37,313 nt of DNA, from NCBI GenBank assembly GCA_016124905.1, contig WGMV01000024.1, positions 1 to 37,313 of the forward strand. Direction: 5' to 3'. Positions 1-7,042 of this stretch are shown here, piece after piece; the first letter of the stretch is position 1, and the number at the start of each line of letters is the position of its first letter. Both the position numbers and the translations under genes were made by a program. Below the pieces are notes generated by a model. It saw only the letters and a program-made list of their open reading frames with translations, was not told where the DNA came from and ran no database searches. The DNA is from a bacterium (GTDB lineage Bacteria; Pseudomonadota; Alphaproteobacteria; Rickettsiales; RI-342).

Positions 1-1
1 G

Positions 2-2059
2 AGACTTCGTCAGCGTTTGTTTTTGATTCTCGTCAGCCTTGCCGTTCCCGTGGTGGTGGAAATTTACCTCATTGTGCAGAATATGCAGGCGACCATTCGT
101 TTTTCCCAGCTGGAGACGATGGGCAACACCTATCAGCGCCCCATGATGGACATGCTGGATGCCGCAGGAAGGCTGCGCCTGGCGCTTGACCTGCAACAGA
201 ATGTCGGCCCGAATGTGCAGGCGATAGACAAAGCCATTGAGGAATTGAAAACCAACCAGGCGGCCTATGGGCAGGATCTGCAATTTACCAAGGAAGGGCT
301 TGCCATCCGCAAGCGCGAGCAACTTGAACCTCAGCTTTTCATCAAACGCTGGGAAGAGATCAAAACCGGGTTGAAAACCAACCCCGATGCGCAGATGGAA
401 CCGCTTGCCGCGTTCCTGAACGATATTCGCGGCATCATTACCCATTCGGGCGATACGTCCAACCTGATTCTCGACCCGGATCTGGACAGTTATTACTCCA
501 TGGATGTGACGCTGCTGGCACTGCCGCAGACCATTCACCGCCTGGCCGACATCATGCACGAAGTGCACACCGACATGGCAGATGGCATTACGCCTGACGA
601 GCAAACCCAACTGGCCATCCGCGCCCAGATGCTTCAGGAGGCCGACGGCGACCGCATTAAGGCAAGCCTTGAAACATCCATGAACGAGGACCCCAATTTT
701 TATGGTGTTCTCCCCGGCTTTAATGATGCCATCAAGCCCGCATTGCAAACCTATACCGACGCCAACCAGGCCTATATCGCCGCTTTGCGTGCCCTGGCTG
801 CCGGGCAGCCGGTGAGCAAAGAGGAACTGCTGGAAAAAGGGCAGGCCGCCTATACGGCTGCCAATAAATTATGGGTGATTTCCGCCAACGAGCTGGATGG
901 ACTGCTGAATGTGCGCATCGCCGATTTCAATCAGCAAAAAATCACCGCGCTGGCAACTTCCGGCGCCGCGATGCTGTTTGCGCTGTTTATCTTCTGGCTG
1001 GTTGGCCGCAATATCACCAAGTCGGTCACCGGGCTTGCGGAGCGCATGAATGTGCTCGCATCCGGCAATCGTGATGTGGAGATTCCCTTTACAGAAGAGA
1101 AATCCGAAATCGGCGTGATTGCCGTGGCGCTTGAGAAACTGAAGCAGACGGCCATTGCCGCCGACCGCATGCAGCAGGAGCAGGCCGAGGAGCAGGCCCG
1201 CAAAGAGGCGCGCGCGCGCAAGCTGCTGGCCACCATCGACAGCTTTAAAACCACCGCCAGCAACGCCATCGGCGATGTAGCCGGCCAGGCAAAAGAACTT
1301 GACGATGCCGCCGAGCGCATGCGTGAAATGGTGGGAACCGCCAGCAAGGACTCCAAGAGCGTGGCGGAGTTTTCCGAGCAGACCAGCGGAAACGTGAATG
1401 CGGTTGCCGCCGCCGCCGAGCAGATGAGCGCCTCGGTGCGCGAAATCGCCTCGCAGGTGTCCCGCTCCACACAGGCTGTTGAACAGGCCGTTTCAAGCAC
1501 CACGGCCGCTGACAGCGCCGCCAAAACACTGGCCGAAGCCAGCCAGGCCATTGGCGATATTGTGCAGCTGATTCAGGATATCGCCAACCAGATCAACCTG
1601 CTGGCGCTGAATGCCACCATCGAGTCCGCCCGTGCAGGCGAATATGGCAAGGGCTTTGCCGTGGTGGCGTCGGAAGTGAAAAACCTGGCCCAGCAGACCA
1701 CCAAAGCCACCGAGGATGTCGCCGCTCAGATCGAGCGCATTCAGGGCGTGGCGACCGATGTGGTAGGCTCGATGGACAAAATCAAAACCTCCATCAATCA
1801 GGTGAGCCAGTATGCCAGCGGCATTGCGAGTGCGATCGAAGAACAGTCCGCCGTGACGAATGAGATTTCGCGCAACATGATGGTGGCGTCTACCGGGGTT
1901 AAGCAGATCACCGACAATATCAGCCATATCAGCGATATGAATAACAGCGCTTATGACACCACGCAGGAAGTGCAGCGTTCCGCCAGTGTTCTGTCGGACC
2001 ATGCAAGCCAGCTGAAGGAAGAAATCGGCAACTTCATCAAGGAAGTTTCCGGCGCTTAA
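2..2059 (+). CDS. Methyl-accepting chemotaxis protein, 5' end cut by window edge
   Basis: This is a transmembrane chemoreceptor that would signal to a CheA/CheW array. The frame is open from base 2, and the TTG at 17 is only an internal possible start, so the true start lies outside the window. Counting from that TTG, a first membrane segment covers about residues 2-20. A periplasmic sensing region of about 290 residues follows, then a second membrane segment at about 312-330 and a HAMP-like linker containing [20 protein letters not shown]. The rest is a long coiled-coil signalling domain. Its hairpin tip is clear: [20 protein letters not shown] followed by [15 protein letters not shown], the hallmark of the MCP family. 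The sensor domain resembles no ligand-binding family I can name. No C-terminal CheR-docking pentapeptide is evident; the protein ends FIKEVSGA. No other che genes are in the window. Confidence 0.95.
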   Translation, partial: RLRQRLFLILVSLAVPVVVEIYLIVQNMQATIRFSQLETMGNTYQRPMMDMLDAAGRLRLALDLQQNVGPNVQAIDKAIEELKTNQAAYGQDLQFTKEGLAIRKREQLEPQLFIKRWEEIKTGLKTNPDAQMEPLAAFLNDIRGIITHSGDTSNLILDPDLDSYYSMDVTLLALPQTIHRLADIMHEVHTDMADGITPDEQTQLAIRAQMLQEADGDRIKASLETSMNEDPNFYGVLPGFNDAIKPALQTYTDANQAYIAALRALAAGQPVSKEELLEKGQAAYTAANKLWVISANELDGLLNVRIADFNQQKITALATSGAAMLFALFIFWLVGRNITKSVTGLAERMNVLASGNRDVEIPFTEEKSEIGVIAVALEKLKQTAIAADRMQQEQAEEQARKEARARKLLATIDSFKTTASNAIGDVAGQAKELDDAAERMREMVGTASKDSKSVAEFSEQTSGNVNAVAAAAEQMSASVREIASQVSRSTQAVEQAVSSTTAADSAAKTLAEASQAIGDIVQLIQDIANQINLLALNATIESARAGEYGKGFAVVASEVKNLAQQTTKATEDVAAQIERIQGVATDVVGSMDKIKTSINQVSQYASGIASAIEEQSAVTNEISRNMMVASTGVKQITDNISHISDMNNSAYDTTQEVQRSASVLSDHASQLKEEIGNFIKEVSGA

Positions 2060-2165
2060 TTCGTCATATGCGTCAGGCGCATGGCTGATTTGCCGCGCAC
2101 AACTGACGGTTTCATCACGCCGTCATATTACACCGGCATATTGCCCTCATTGAATGGAGGGCGTC

Positions 2166-2750
2166 ATGGCCAATGTGATGATTATCGATGATGAGCAAGC
2201 CAAGTTGCTGGAGCTCTCGAAACGACTGAAAGCCGCCGATGAATCGCTGACGATTATTCAGCGCTGCGTGCGCAGCCATGAGGATGTGCTCAAAGTTGTT
2301 GAGGAGATTCTCCAGGGGCATACGCTGGATGACCAGCCGGTAAACAAGTATTCCGATGAGAACCGCTCCAAAACAGGTTTGACCATTGACGCGATTTTCA
2401 GCGATGTTGATACGAAACTGGACGAAAAAAGCAGCGGCGGTTTTGTTACTCCCACCATCCTAACGCTGCTGGACATGAAAGCGGGCTATCTTCTGATCAA
2501 AGCCGCCGTTGCCGCTAATATCCCCGTTGCGGCGCATACCACTGTCCCTACCCCTCGAACTGATTTCTATGATTTTGACGAATTCTTCGAAGGGATGGAA
2601 GGCACGGCGGACAAAAGTGGAGCGCGGGCATTTCTCGAAATGGAATCTCTGGCAGGCGTATATATTCCCGACGATCTGGCCGTCATTGAAAAGGGCCATG
2701 CCGAACAGGCGCGCAGCTGGCTGAAGGACGTTCTGCCCGCCGGGATTTAA
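2166..2750 (+). CDS. Divergent receiver-like (CheY-fold) protein
   Basis: This is probably a stand-alone receiver-like signalling protein of 194 residues. The start at 2166 is chosen over the ATG at 2154 because GGAGG (2156-2160) lies 5 bases ahead of it. The N-terminus VMIIDDEQ gives the acidic pair D8/D9 after a hydrophobic strand. IDAIFSDVD offers D80 as a possible phosphoacceptor. However, the spacing between the acidic pair and D80 is about 20 residues longer than in CheY, because of an inserted polar stretch (DDQPVNKYSDENRSK). The conserved Lys-Pro near the end of a receiver is absent; the equivalent place reads GVYIPDDL. It may therefore be an atypical or non-phosphorylated receiver. 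There is no output domain. It lies 106 bases after the chemoreceptor, so a chemotaxis-related role is possible but only inferred. Confidence 0.6.
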   Translation: MANVMIIDDEQAKLLELSKRLKAADESLTIIQRCVRSHEDVLKVVEEILQGHTLDDQPVNKYSDENRSKTGLTIDAIFSDVDTKLDEKSSGGFVTPTILTLLDMKAGYLLIKAAVAANIPVAAHTTVPTPRTDFYDFDEFFEGMEGTADKSGARAFLEMESLAGVYIPDDLAVIEKGHAEQARSWLKDVLPAGI

Positions 2751-2772
2751 AGCCAGCTTCTTCACGTCATCC

Positions 2773-2801
2773 TTGAAGCCTGGAATGGTCGGGCGTATGA
2801 T
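2773..2801 (+). promoter_or_regulatory. Sigma-70-like promoter for the small secreted protein gene
   Basis: TTGAAG (2773-2778) and TATGAT (2796-2801) are separated by exactly 17 bases. Transcription would begin near 2808, leaving a leader of about 20 bases that contains GGAGGG (2817-2822) just before the ATG at 2828. This is a motif match only. Confidence 0.5.
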
Positions 2802-2827
2802 TCCTCCATGTGTCGTGGAGGGATGCT

Positions 2828-3109
2828 ATGAAAATCTTATGGGCCATATTGCCGGTTTTTATTGTTGCCAGCGGCGCGCTGGCAGCACCCCTTCCCCCCG
2901 CTTCAGGCCAGGGAATGCCAGATAACCCCCCCCCTCTCAGCCATGAGGCGCGCATTAAGCTGGAAGAAAAATCCAGCGAGGATGCCTCCCCCGATGCCAT
3001 CAACCAAAGCGAAGCGGAAAAGCTAGAGAAGCTGGCTCCGGCTGCCGGTCAGGCCGCTGGCTCCAAAGCCGACCCATTGCTGGATATACGCCCGCTGCTT
3101 GAGCAATAA
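2828..3109 (+). CDS. Small secreted protein of unknown function
   Basis: A 93-residue protein that I do not recognise. The ATG at 2828 is preferred over the upstream GTG at 2810, because GGAGGG at 2817-2822 is correctly placed and the protein then begins with a classical signal peptide: MK, a hydrophobic core ILWAILPVFIVASG, and an ALA cleavage site near residues 17-19. The mature part is short, proline-rich at first (PLPPASGQGMPDNPPPLS), then charged and probably helical with many Glu, Lys and Ala residues. It has no cysteine and no further membrane segment. It is likely to be free in the periplasm or exported. It has its own promoter and is followed by a 258-base gap, so it is probably monocistronic. 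Confidence 0.65.
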   Translation: MKILWAILPVFIVASGALAAPLPPASGQGMPDNPPPLSHEARIKLEEKSSEDASPDAINQSEAEKLEKLAPAAGQAAGSKADPLLDIRPLLEQ

Positions 3110-3367
3110 GATTCTTCGCGTTGACATGCTGCATGCTTTTTAAGCACGCCATCGCCTAATCCCCCTTAGCGCTTCGGCTTATACGGCCTGGTAGAAGCGC
3201 CAATATACAGCCTTGGCTCCGCTTGACCTCTGCCCATTGTCGCGCACAATCGGTCAACCCTGGGTTGGATTTATAGGCTTGATTCCATCAATTTTTAGTA
3301 GTATGCAGTGCTGGTTTGAAACAAATCACCCAGATTTGTACCAATAGAGAACAGGGGGGTCAACAAC
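3110..3367. other. Intergenic region upstream of luxR
   Basis: A 258-base leader with no credible open frame. It contains the inverted repeat at 3321-3339. Near the start codon, a run of six G (3354-3359) serves as a strong Shine-Dalgarno-like sequence about 8 bases before the luxR ATG. A weak promoter candidate, TTGATT then TATGCA about 17 bases on, lies near 3280-3306. No lux-box-like CT-N12-AG palindrome was found here. Confidence 0.5.
3321..3339. repeat. Inverted repeat ACAAATC-N5-GATTTGT upstream of luxR
   Basis: Perfect 7-base arms (3321-3327 and 3333-3339) flank the spacer ACCCA. The element lies 28 bases before the luxR start codon. It could be an operator or a small leader hairpin. 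It does not match the lux-box pattern, so a different regulator, or chance, is more likely than LuxR autoregulation. Confidence 0.4.
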
Positions 3368-4120
3368 ATGGAACTGGCTGAATATATTGCCGAAACCAAC
3401 GATTGCTTCTCTGATAACGACTTGTTTGAGAAACTTCAGGCCTTTGTGAAGCCATTCGGCTTGGATAGCTTGATTTTCTGCCTTATGACCAACCATCCCT
3501 CCATCGGCGAACGCGCCAAACACGGAAAAATTGTGGGCTATCCACAGGACTGGATGAAGTTTTATCAGGAACAGAATTACGAGCTCGTAGACCCTATCCG
3601 CAAGGAGGTCATGAAAACGCAGCGTGTTTTCACCTGGAGGGAGGCAGACAAGCTCCAGCCCTTCAACCGTCATGAGCGCACCATGATGAGCGAGGCGCGG
3701 GAAGCGGGTCTGCGAGATGGCATCGCCGTGTCTCTGCAAAACAGCTACAACGAGATTGTCGCGTTCGGCTTTGCAAGCCAATCCGGCGGGGTGGATGTTT
3801 CCCCCAACCTGCTGAGCGCGCTAAAGCTGGCATCGGTTCAATTTTACGATGTCTACCAAAGCCTGAAACGCAAAAACAGCGAGCAGCCACCCAGGATTTA
3901 CCTGACCGAGCGCGAGGCCGAGGTGCTGAAATGGAGCGCGGCCGGCAAAAGCCGCTCGGCCATTTCCGAAATTCTCGATATTTCCGAAAATACCGTGAAT
4001 TATCACCTAAAGCGGTGCTTCACGAAACTGAACGCCAACTCCAACACGCTGGCCGTGCTGAAAGCGGTGCGGCTTGGGTTGCTGGACCAGAGCCATACGC
4101 CGAATATCCATTCTTATTGA
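3368..4120 (+). CDS. LuxR-family quorum-sensing transcriptional regulator
   Basis: A 250-residue acyl-homoserine-lactone receptor and DNA-binding regulator. The N-terminal autoinducer-binding domain (about 1-165) carries the diagnostic set. W62, Y66, D75 and P76 lie in YPQDWMKFYQEQNYELVDPI, followed by W90 in FTWRE and G118 in GLRDGIAV. These align with TraR W57, Y61, D70, P71, W85 and G113. The C-terminal LuxR/GerE helix-turn-helix (about 177-240) has LTEREAEVLKWSAAGKS with E183, L187 and G193, the remaining conserved family residues. With all the ligand-pocket residues kept, it should bind a real AHL rather than act as a ligand-free solo. The cognate synthase gene starts about 106 bases downstream on the same strand, and a palindrome between them is its likely binding site. 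The start follows a run of six G. Confidence 0.95.
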   Translation: MELAEYIAETNDCFSDNDLFEKLQAFVKPFGLDSLIFCLMTNHPSIGERAKHGKIVGYPQDWMKFYQEQNYELVDPIRKEVMKTQRVFTWREADKLQPFNRHERTMMSEAREAGLRDGIAVSLQNSYNEIVAFGFASQSGGVDVSPNLLSALKLASVQFYDVYQSLKRKNSEQPPRIYLTEREAEVLKWSAAGKSRSAISEILDISENTVNYHLKRCFTKLNANSNTLAVLKAVRLGLLDQSHTPNIHSY

Positions 4121-4152
4121 GGCACTCCGAACCTGCACGGCGTTAACCTTTC

Positions 4153-4170
4153 CCTACCAAGGTTGGTAGG
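4153..4170. promoter_or_regulatory. lux-box-like palindrome upstream of luxI
   Basis: CCTACCAA (4153-4160) and TTGGTAGG (4163-4170) are perfect 8-base arms around a GG centre. The element fits the general CT-N12-AG rule for LuxR-type binding sites (CT 4154-4155, AG 4168-4169). It sits between luxR and luxI. If centred near -42 as in classical lux promoters, transcription would start near 4204, just ahead of the luxI GTG start at 4227. The site, its position and the adjacent LuxR gene agree, but binding is inferred. Confidence 0.8.
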
Positions 4171-4226
4171 TTCGCCAATTGTAATAAAACCTATCCTTGC
4201 CCGGCATTCCTGCTGGGAGATGGTTC

Positions 4227-5051
4227 GTGATTTTCGGCTTTTCGGAATTAAGCTGCAACCCGTTATATCCGCGTTACCTTGCCTTTCGGCATCAGGTGTT
4301 CAATGAATTGCTTCAGTATCATCTGACCGGAAACCCGGTGTATCTTTTTCATGCTTACGGCGCCGCCCGGGATGATCAGAACATGGAAGGGTTCGGCGTT
4401 GAGTATGATGATTACGACATTCCCAAAACCCTGCATCTGGCCTTTGTGGATGCCTCGGAACGTTCATCGCTGGAGTCCTTTTTTCCTCATATCCAAACGC
4501 AGGGGCATGAAGGAACCGTGCGAGGCTGCCTGAGGTTTCTGCCGACCGACGGGCCCTACATGATCAAGGATAATATTGAGCGCGGTGTGTGGAAACATGT
4601 CAGGCTGCTTGAGGATCTTCCGGCCCAGGCCAATATTTACGAGGCGTCGCGCATTGCGGTGGACCCTCGGCTTGGCCGCGATAACGCGATGCGCGAAACC
4701 GTCCTCGACAACCTGGTTTACAATAATGTGGAACTGGCGGTGCGGCTGAATGTGCCGAAGATGGTGGGCATCATGTATGACCGCGTGTGGACCAGCGTGT
4801 ATCGCAACCGCGGGGTGCCCATCCGCTATCTGAGCGAGCCCTTCCATGTGGATGACGGCCCGCCCATCATCATCGGTGAAATCATCACCACCGGCGATGT
4901 GCTGGATGATTTAAACCGTCTTTATTCCGACCGGATTGAACAGGGGCTGATCCGCCCTGCAACGATTGACCCGGGCACGCTGACGGCGCACCAGAAGCTT
5001 GTGCAGCGGCATTATGACACATACGAGCCCCTGCCCAGAGAGACCGTATGA
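4227..5051 (+). CDS. LuxI-family acyl-homoserine-lactone synthase
   Basis: It would make an AHL signal from S-adenosylmethionine and an acyl carrier. The GTG at 4227 is preferred over the upstream TTG at 4197. GGGAGA lies at 4215-4220, and the upstream start would fall close to or before the predicted transcription start. This gives 274 residues. Family residues are visible: R21 and F25 in FRHQVF, D61 and D64 in EYDDYD, R103 in RGCLRFLPT, and E139 and R142 in YEASRIAV. Two features are unusual. The position of the conserved tryptophan (W34 in LuxI) is Y31. About 15 extra residues separate it from the D61/D64 pair. A C-terminal tail also makes the protein longer than the usual 190-230. The stop overlaps the next start by ATGA (5048-5051), so expression is translationally coupled. 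Confidence 0.93.
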   Translation: MIFGFSELSCNPLYPRYLAFRHQVFNELLQYHLTGNPVYLFHAYGAARDDQNMEGFGVEYDDYDIPKTLHLAFVDASERSSLESFFPHIQTQGHEGTVRGCLRFLPTDGPYMIKDNIERGVWKHVRLLEDLPAQANIYEASRIAVDPRLGRDNAMRETVLDNLVYNNVELAVRLNVPKMVGIMYDRVWTSVYRNRGVPIRYLSEPFHVDDGPPIIIGEIITTGDVLDDLNRLYSDRIEQGLIRPATIDPGTLTAHQKLVQRHYDTYEPLPRETV

Positions 5052-5668
5052 CCGCCGCCGCTGTGTCTTCCATCGCCTCGTCCTCATCATCTTCCAGCCA
5101 TGGAGACAGGCTGGGCAAAATTCAGGTGCTGGTGATGGACAGCAGCGAAACCATCACCGAGCTTTTCAAGGATATTCTCCAGACACTCGGCTTTTCCAAA
5201 ATCTATATTGCTCATGACGGACAGAAGGGCGCCGAACTGCTCAAAACCATGCGCATCGACCTTATCATCACGGACTGGGAGTTACGCATCAGCCGCAATG
5301 TCCATAACGGGCAAAGCCAGCTTGTCTCGATCAACGGCGTGAATTTTGTGCGGAGCATTCGCTTTTCCGGAAAATTTCCGCTCTTATGCGTTCCCGTGAT
5401 TATGCTGATGGACGAGGTGACCGGCAAAAAAGTGGAGGGCGCGCGGGATTCAGGCGTGAATGAGATTGTGGTGAAACCGCTTAATGCCGAAGAGCTTTGC
5501 AGCCGCATCATGGCCGTTATTGATCATCCGCGCCATTTTGTTACCGCCATGACCTACAAAGGCCCCTGCCGCAGGCGCAAAAAAAATACTGTGCCGGTTC
5601 AGGAAGACCGGCGTAAAACTGAAGTTCGCATCATCAAATACGATGAGCTTCAGCGCAGGAGTTTATGA
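5048..5668 (+). CDS. Response-regulator receiver protein coupled to luxI
   Basis: A 206-residue receiver-domain protein. A Ser-rich leader (residues 7-17) precedes the domain at about 24-155. The phosphoacceptor is D76 in IDLIITDWEL. D31 in VLVMDSS supplies the first-strand acid, where most receivers have two. K143 is in IVVKPLN. The Ser/Thr switch position of strand 4 appears to be methionine (VIMLMDE). About 15-20 extra residues follow D76 (RISRNVHNGQSQLVS). The C-terminus is basic (YKGPCRRRKKN), resembling a tail seen in single-domain alphaproteobacterial receivers, and has no known DNA-binding domain. It overlaps luxI upstream and the next gene downstream by ATGA, so all three should be one transcript under the lux box. 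The partner kinase is not in the window. Confidence 0.88.
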   Translation: MTAAAVSSIASSSSSSSHGDRLGKIQVLVMDSSETITELFKDILQTLGFSKIYIAHDGQKGAELLKTMRIDLIITDWELRISRNVHNGQSQLVSINGVNFVRSIRFSGKFPLLCVPVIMLMDEVTGKKVEGARDSGVNEIVVKPLNAEELCSRIMAVIDHPRHFVTAMTYKGPCRRRKKNTVPVQEDRRKTEVRIIKYDELQRRSL

Positions 5669-6189
5669 TGTCCAGCCCGGTTGCGGCCAATAAAGACGGC
5701 AAAGAAAAGGAAGATAACGTCGTTTATATGAGCGAGCCAAACCACAGTCTTAAAAAAATGATCGGCGAGGATGTGGAGCTGACCTCTATCTTCACGACTG
5801 AAAAAATCAAACGCTGCCAGACCATCATTGATGAGGCCAAGGCAGGGTTTTTCGACACGGTGCGCGGCGATATGGCTCGGCTGGAAACCGCCATGGCGCG
5901 CGCGCAGGAGCTGGAAAGCCGCCCGCAGGAGTTTTACAATATCATTCTGGTGCCCACACAGAATATCAAAGGTCAGGCCCTGGCTTTCGGCTTTCCGCTG
6001 ATTACCAGGATATGCGGGTATATCGTTGGCTATTGCAGTTCCAGCAAGCAAACCACGCATATCGCGCAGCAACTGATCCGCAAACTACTCGAAGCCCTGC
6101 ATTTCGCCGTGCAAAACAAAATCACCGACGATGGCGGCGCTGTTGGACGCGAACTGCTGAAAAGCCTTGAAGCGCTGCCGCTGAAGTAA
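5665..6189 (+). CDS. Uncharacterised protein coupled to the luxI-receiver operon
   Basis: A 174-residue soluble protein that I cannot assign to a named family. It starts within the stop of the receiver gene (ATGA at 5665-5668), preceded by AGGAG (about 5657-5661). A second ATG follows immediately at 5668. A charged, probably disordered N-terminus (residues 1-30) precedes a mostly helical body. A hydrophobic middle (GFPLITRICGYIVGYC) is followed by a long helix, HIAQQLIRKLLEALHFAVQNKI, and then GDGG-like TDDGGAVGRELLKSLE. From memory, proteins with this ending sit beside single-domain receivers in other alphaproteobacteria. A role as receiver partner, for example an HPt-like or phosphatase function, is an inference. 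No canonical HPt His motif is seen. Confidence 0.7.
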   Translation: MMSSPVAANKDGKEKEDNVVYMSEPNHSLKKMIGEDVELTSIFTTEKIKRCQTIIDEAKAGFFDTVRGDMARLETAMARAQELESRPQEFYNIILVPTQNIKGQALAFGFPLITRICGYIVGYCSSSKQTTHIAQQLIRKLLEALHFAVQNKITDDGGAVGRELLKSLEALPLK

Positions 6190-6385
6190 TGCGCTGGTAA
6201 AAGCACTTGATTCTCTTGATGCCGCCTAAAAGCGTTAACATCCGCCATTGCTGCCGACCATGGTGCCAAAAGAGAAATTCGAACACAAAAAAGCCATTGT
6301 TATTTATATATATGCATTGGGGGAACCCCCACTTTCATCCCTAAATTATCAGGCTTTTATTGGAGCTAATGGGTGATCGCGATGA
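6190..6385. other. Convergent intergenic region with short GC hairpin
   Basis: This 196-base stretch lies between the convergent ends of the quorum-sensing operon and pdeM. TGGGGG (6318-6323) and CCCCCA (6326-6331) form a small inverted repeat with only two bases between. It is flanked by an AT-rich run (TTATTTATATATATG, 6299-6313). It may end transcription, but it lacks a clear U tract. No open frame of note. Confidence 0.35.
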
Positions 6386-7042
6386 TTAAACGGCATATAC
6401 TTTTTGCTGATGAATGAAATACACATCCCTATTCTGCTGTGGGATGGCTGTGGTGAACGCGGCACTGTCGATATCCAGACCGCCTGTATAGGCACCAAAG
6501 GCAGGCATGATAAGCTTACGCCCAGATTTTACAAAGCATGCGCCGCTCATACGGTGCCCCTTGATCGATAGCCTTGCCTTCGGATGGTAATGACCGCTTA
6601 TTTCCCATAGGTCGTCGCCCGTGGCTATATGGCGAAAATGAAGATCGTCCTTGATGTATTGCCTGCACCTGAGACCAGGAATGGTGTTACAGATGGCGGG
6701 ATCATGGTTTCCTTCTATCCAAATCCAATCTCTTACCTGATCGATGAGCGTTTGAAGCCGTTGGCGATCTTCCTCGCGCAGGCGGTCGGTGGCATGCACA
6801 TCGTGAAAACTGTCGCCCAGTGCCACCATCGTATCCGGCTGAAAGCGCTCGATGGCCTGCTCCATCTGCTCAAGCGTAGAGGCCGTGTCATACGGTGGCA
6901 GAAAGCTGCCAAAGCGCCCGAAAAAACTGCCCTTCTCAAAATGGATGTCTGAAATTCCCATGAGCTTTATTTCAGGAAACCATATCAAGCCTGGAGCATG
7001 CAGTTCTGCCTTTTTATTCGCAAACTGAATGAGTTGGGTCAT
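6386..7042 (-). CDS. pdeM: Ligase-associated DNA damage response endonuclease PdeM
   Basis: A 218-residue calcineurin-like metallophosphoesterase. The metal-binding motifs occur in order: D32 and H34 in ISDIHFEK, D77 in ALGDSFHD, N112 and H113 in EGNHDP, and GHYHPK near residues 150-155. The family name comes from its regular linkage to an Lhr-like helicase, an MBL exonuclease and an ATP-dependent DNA ligase. All three are present next door. Its ATG overlaps the stop of the helicase gene by four bases (7039-7042), so the two are co-translated. The length matches the family. The in vivo substrate of this family is not settled as far as I know. Confidence 0.92.
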   Translation of the reverse strand: MTQLIQFANKKAELHAPGLIWFPEIKLMGISDIHFEKGSFFGRFGSFLPPYDTASTLEQMEQAIERFQPDTMVALGDSFHDVHATDRLREEDRQRLQTLIDQVRDWIWIEGNHDPAICNTIPGLRCRQYIKDDLHFRHIATGDDLWEISGHYHPKARLSIKGHRMSGACFVKSGRKLIMPAFGAYTGGLDIDSAAFTTAIPQQNRDVYFIHQQKVYAV

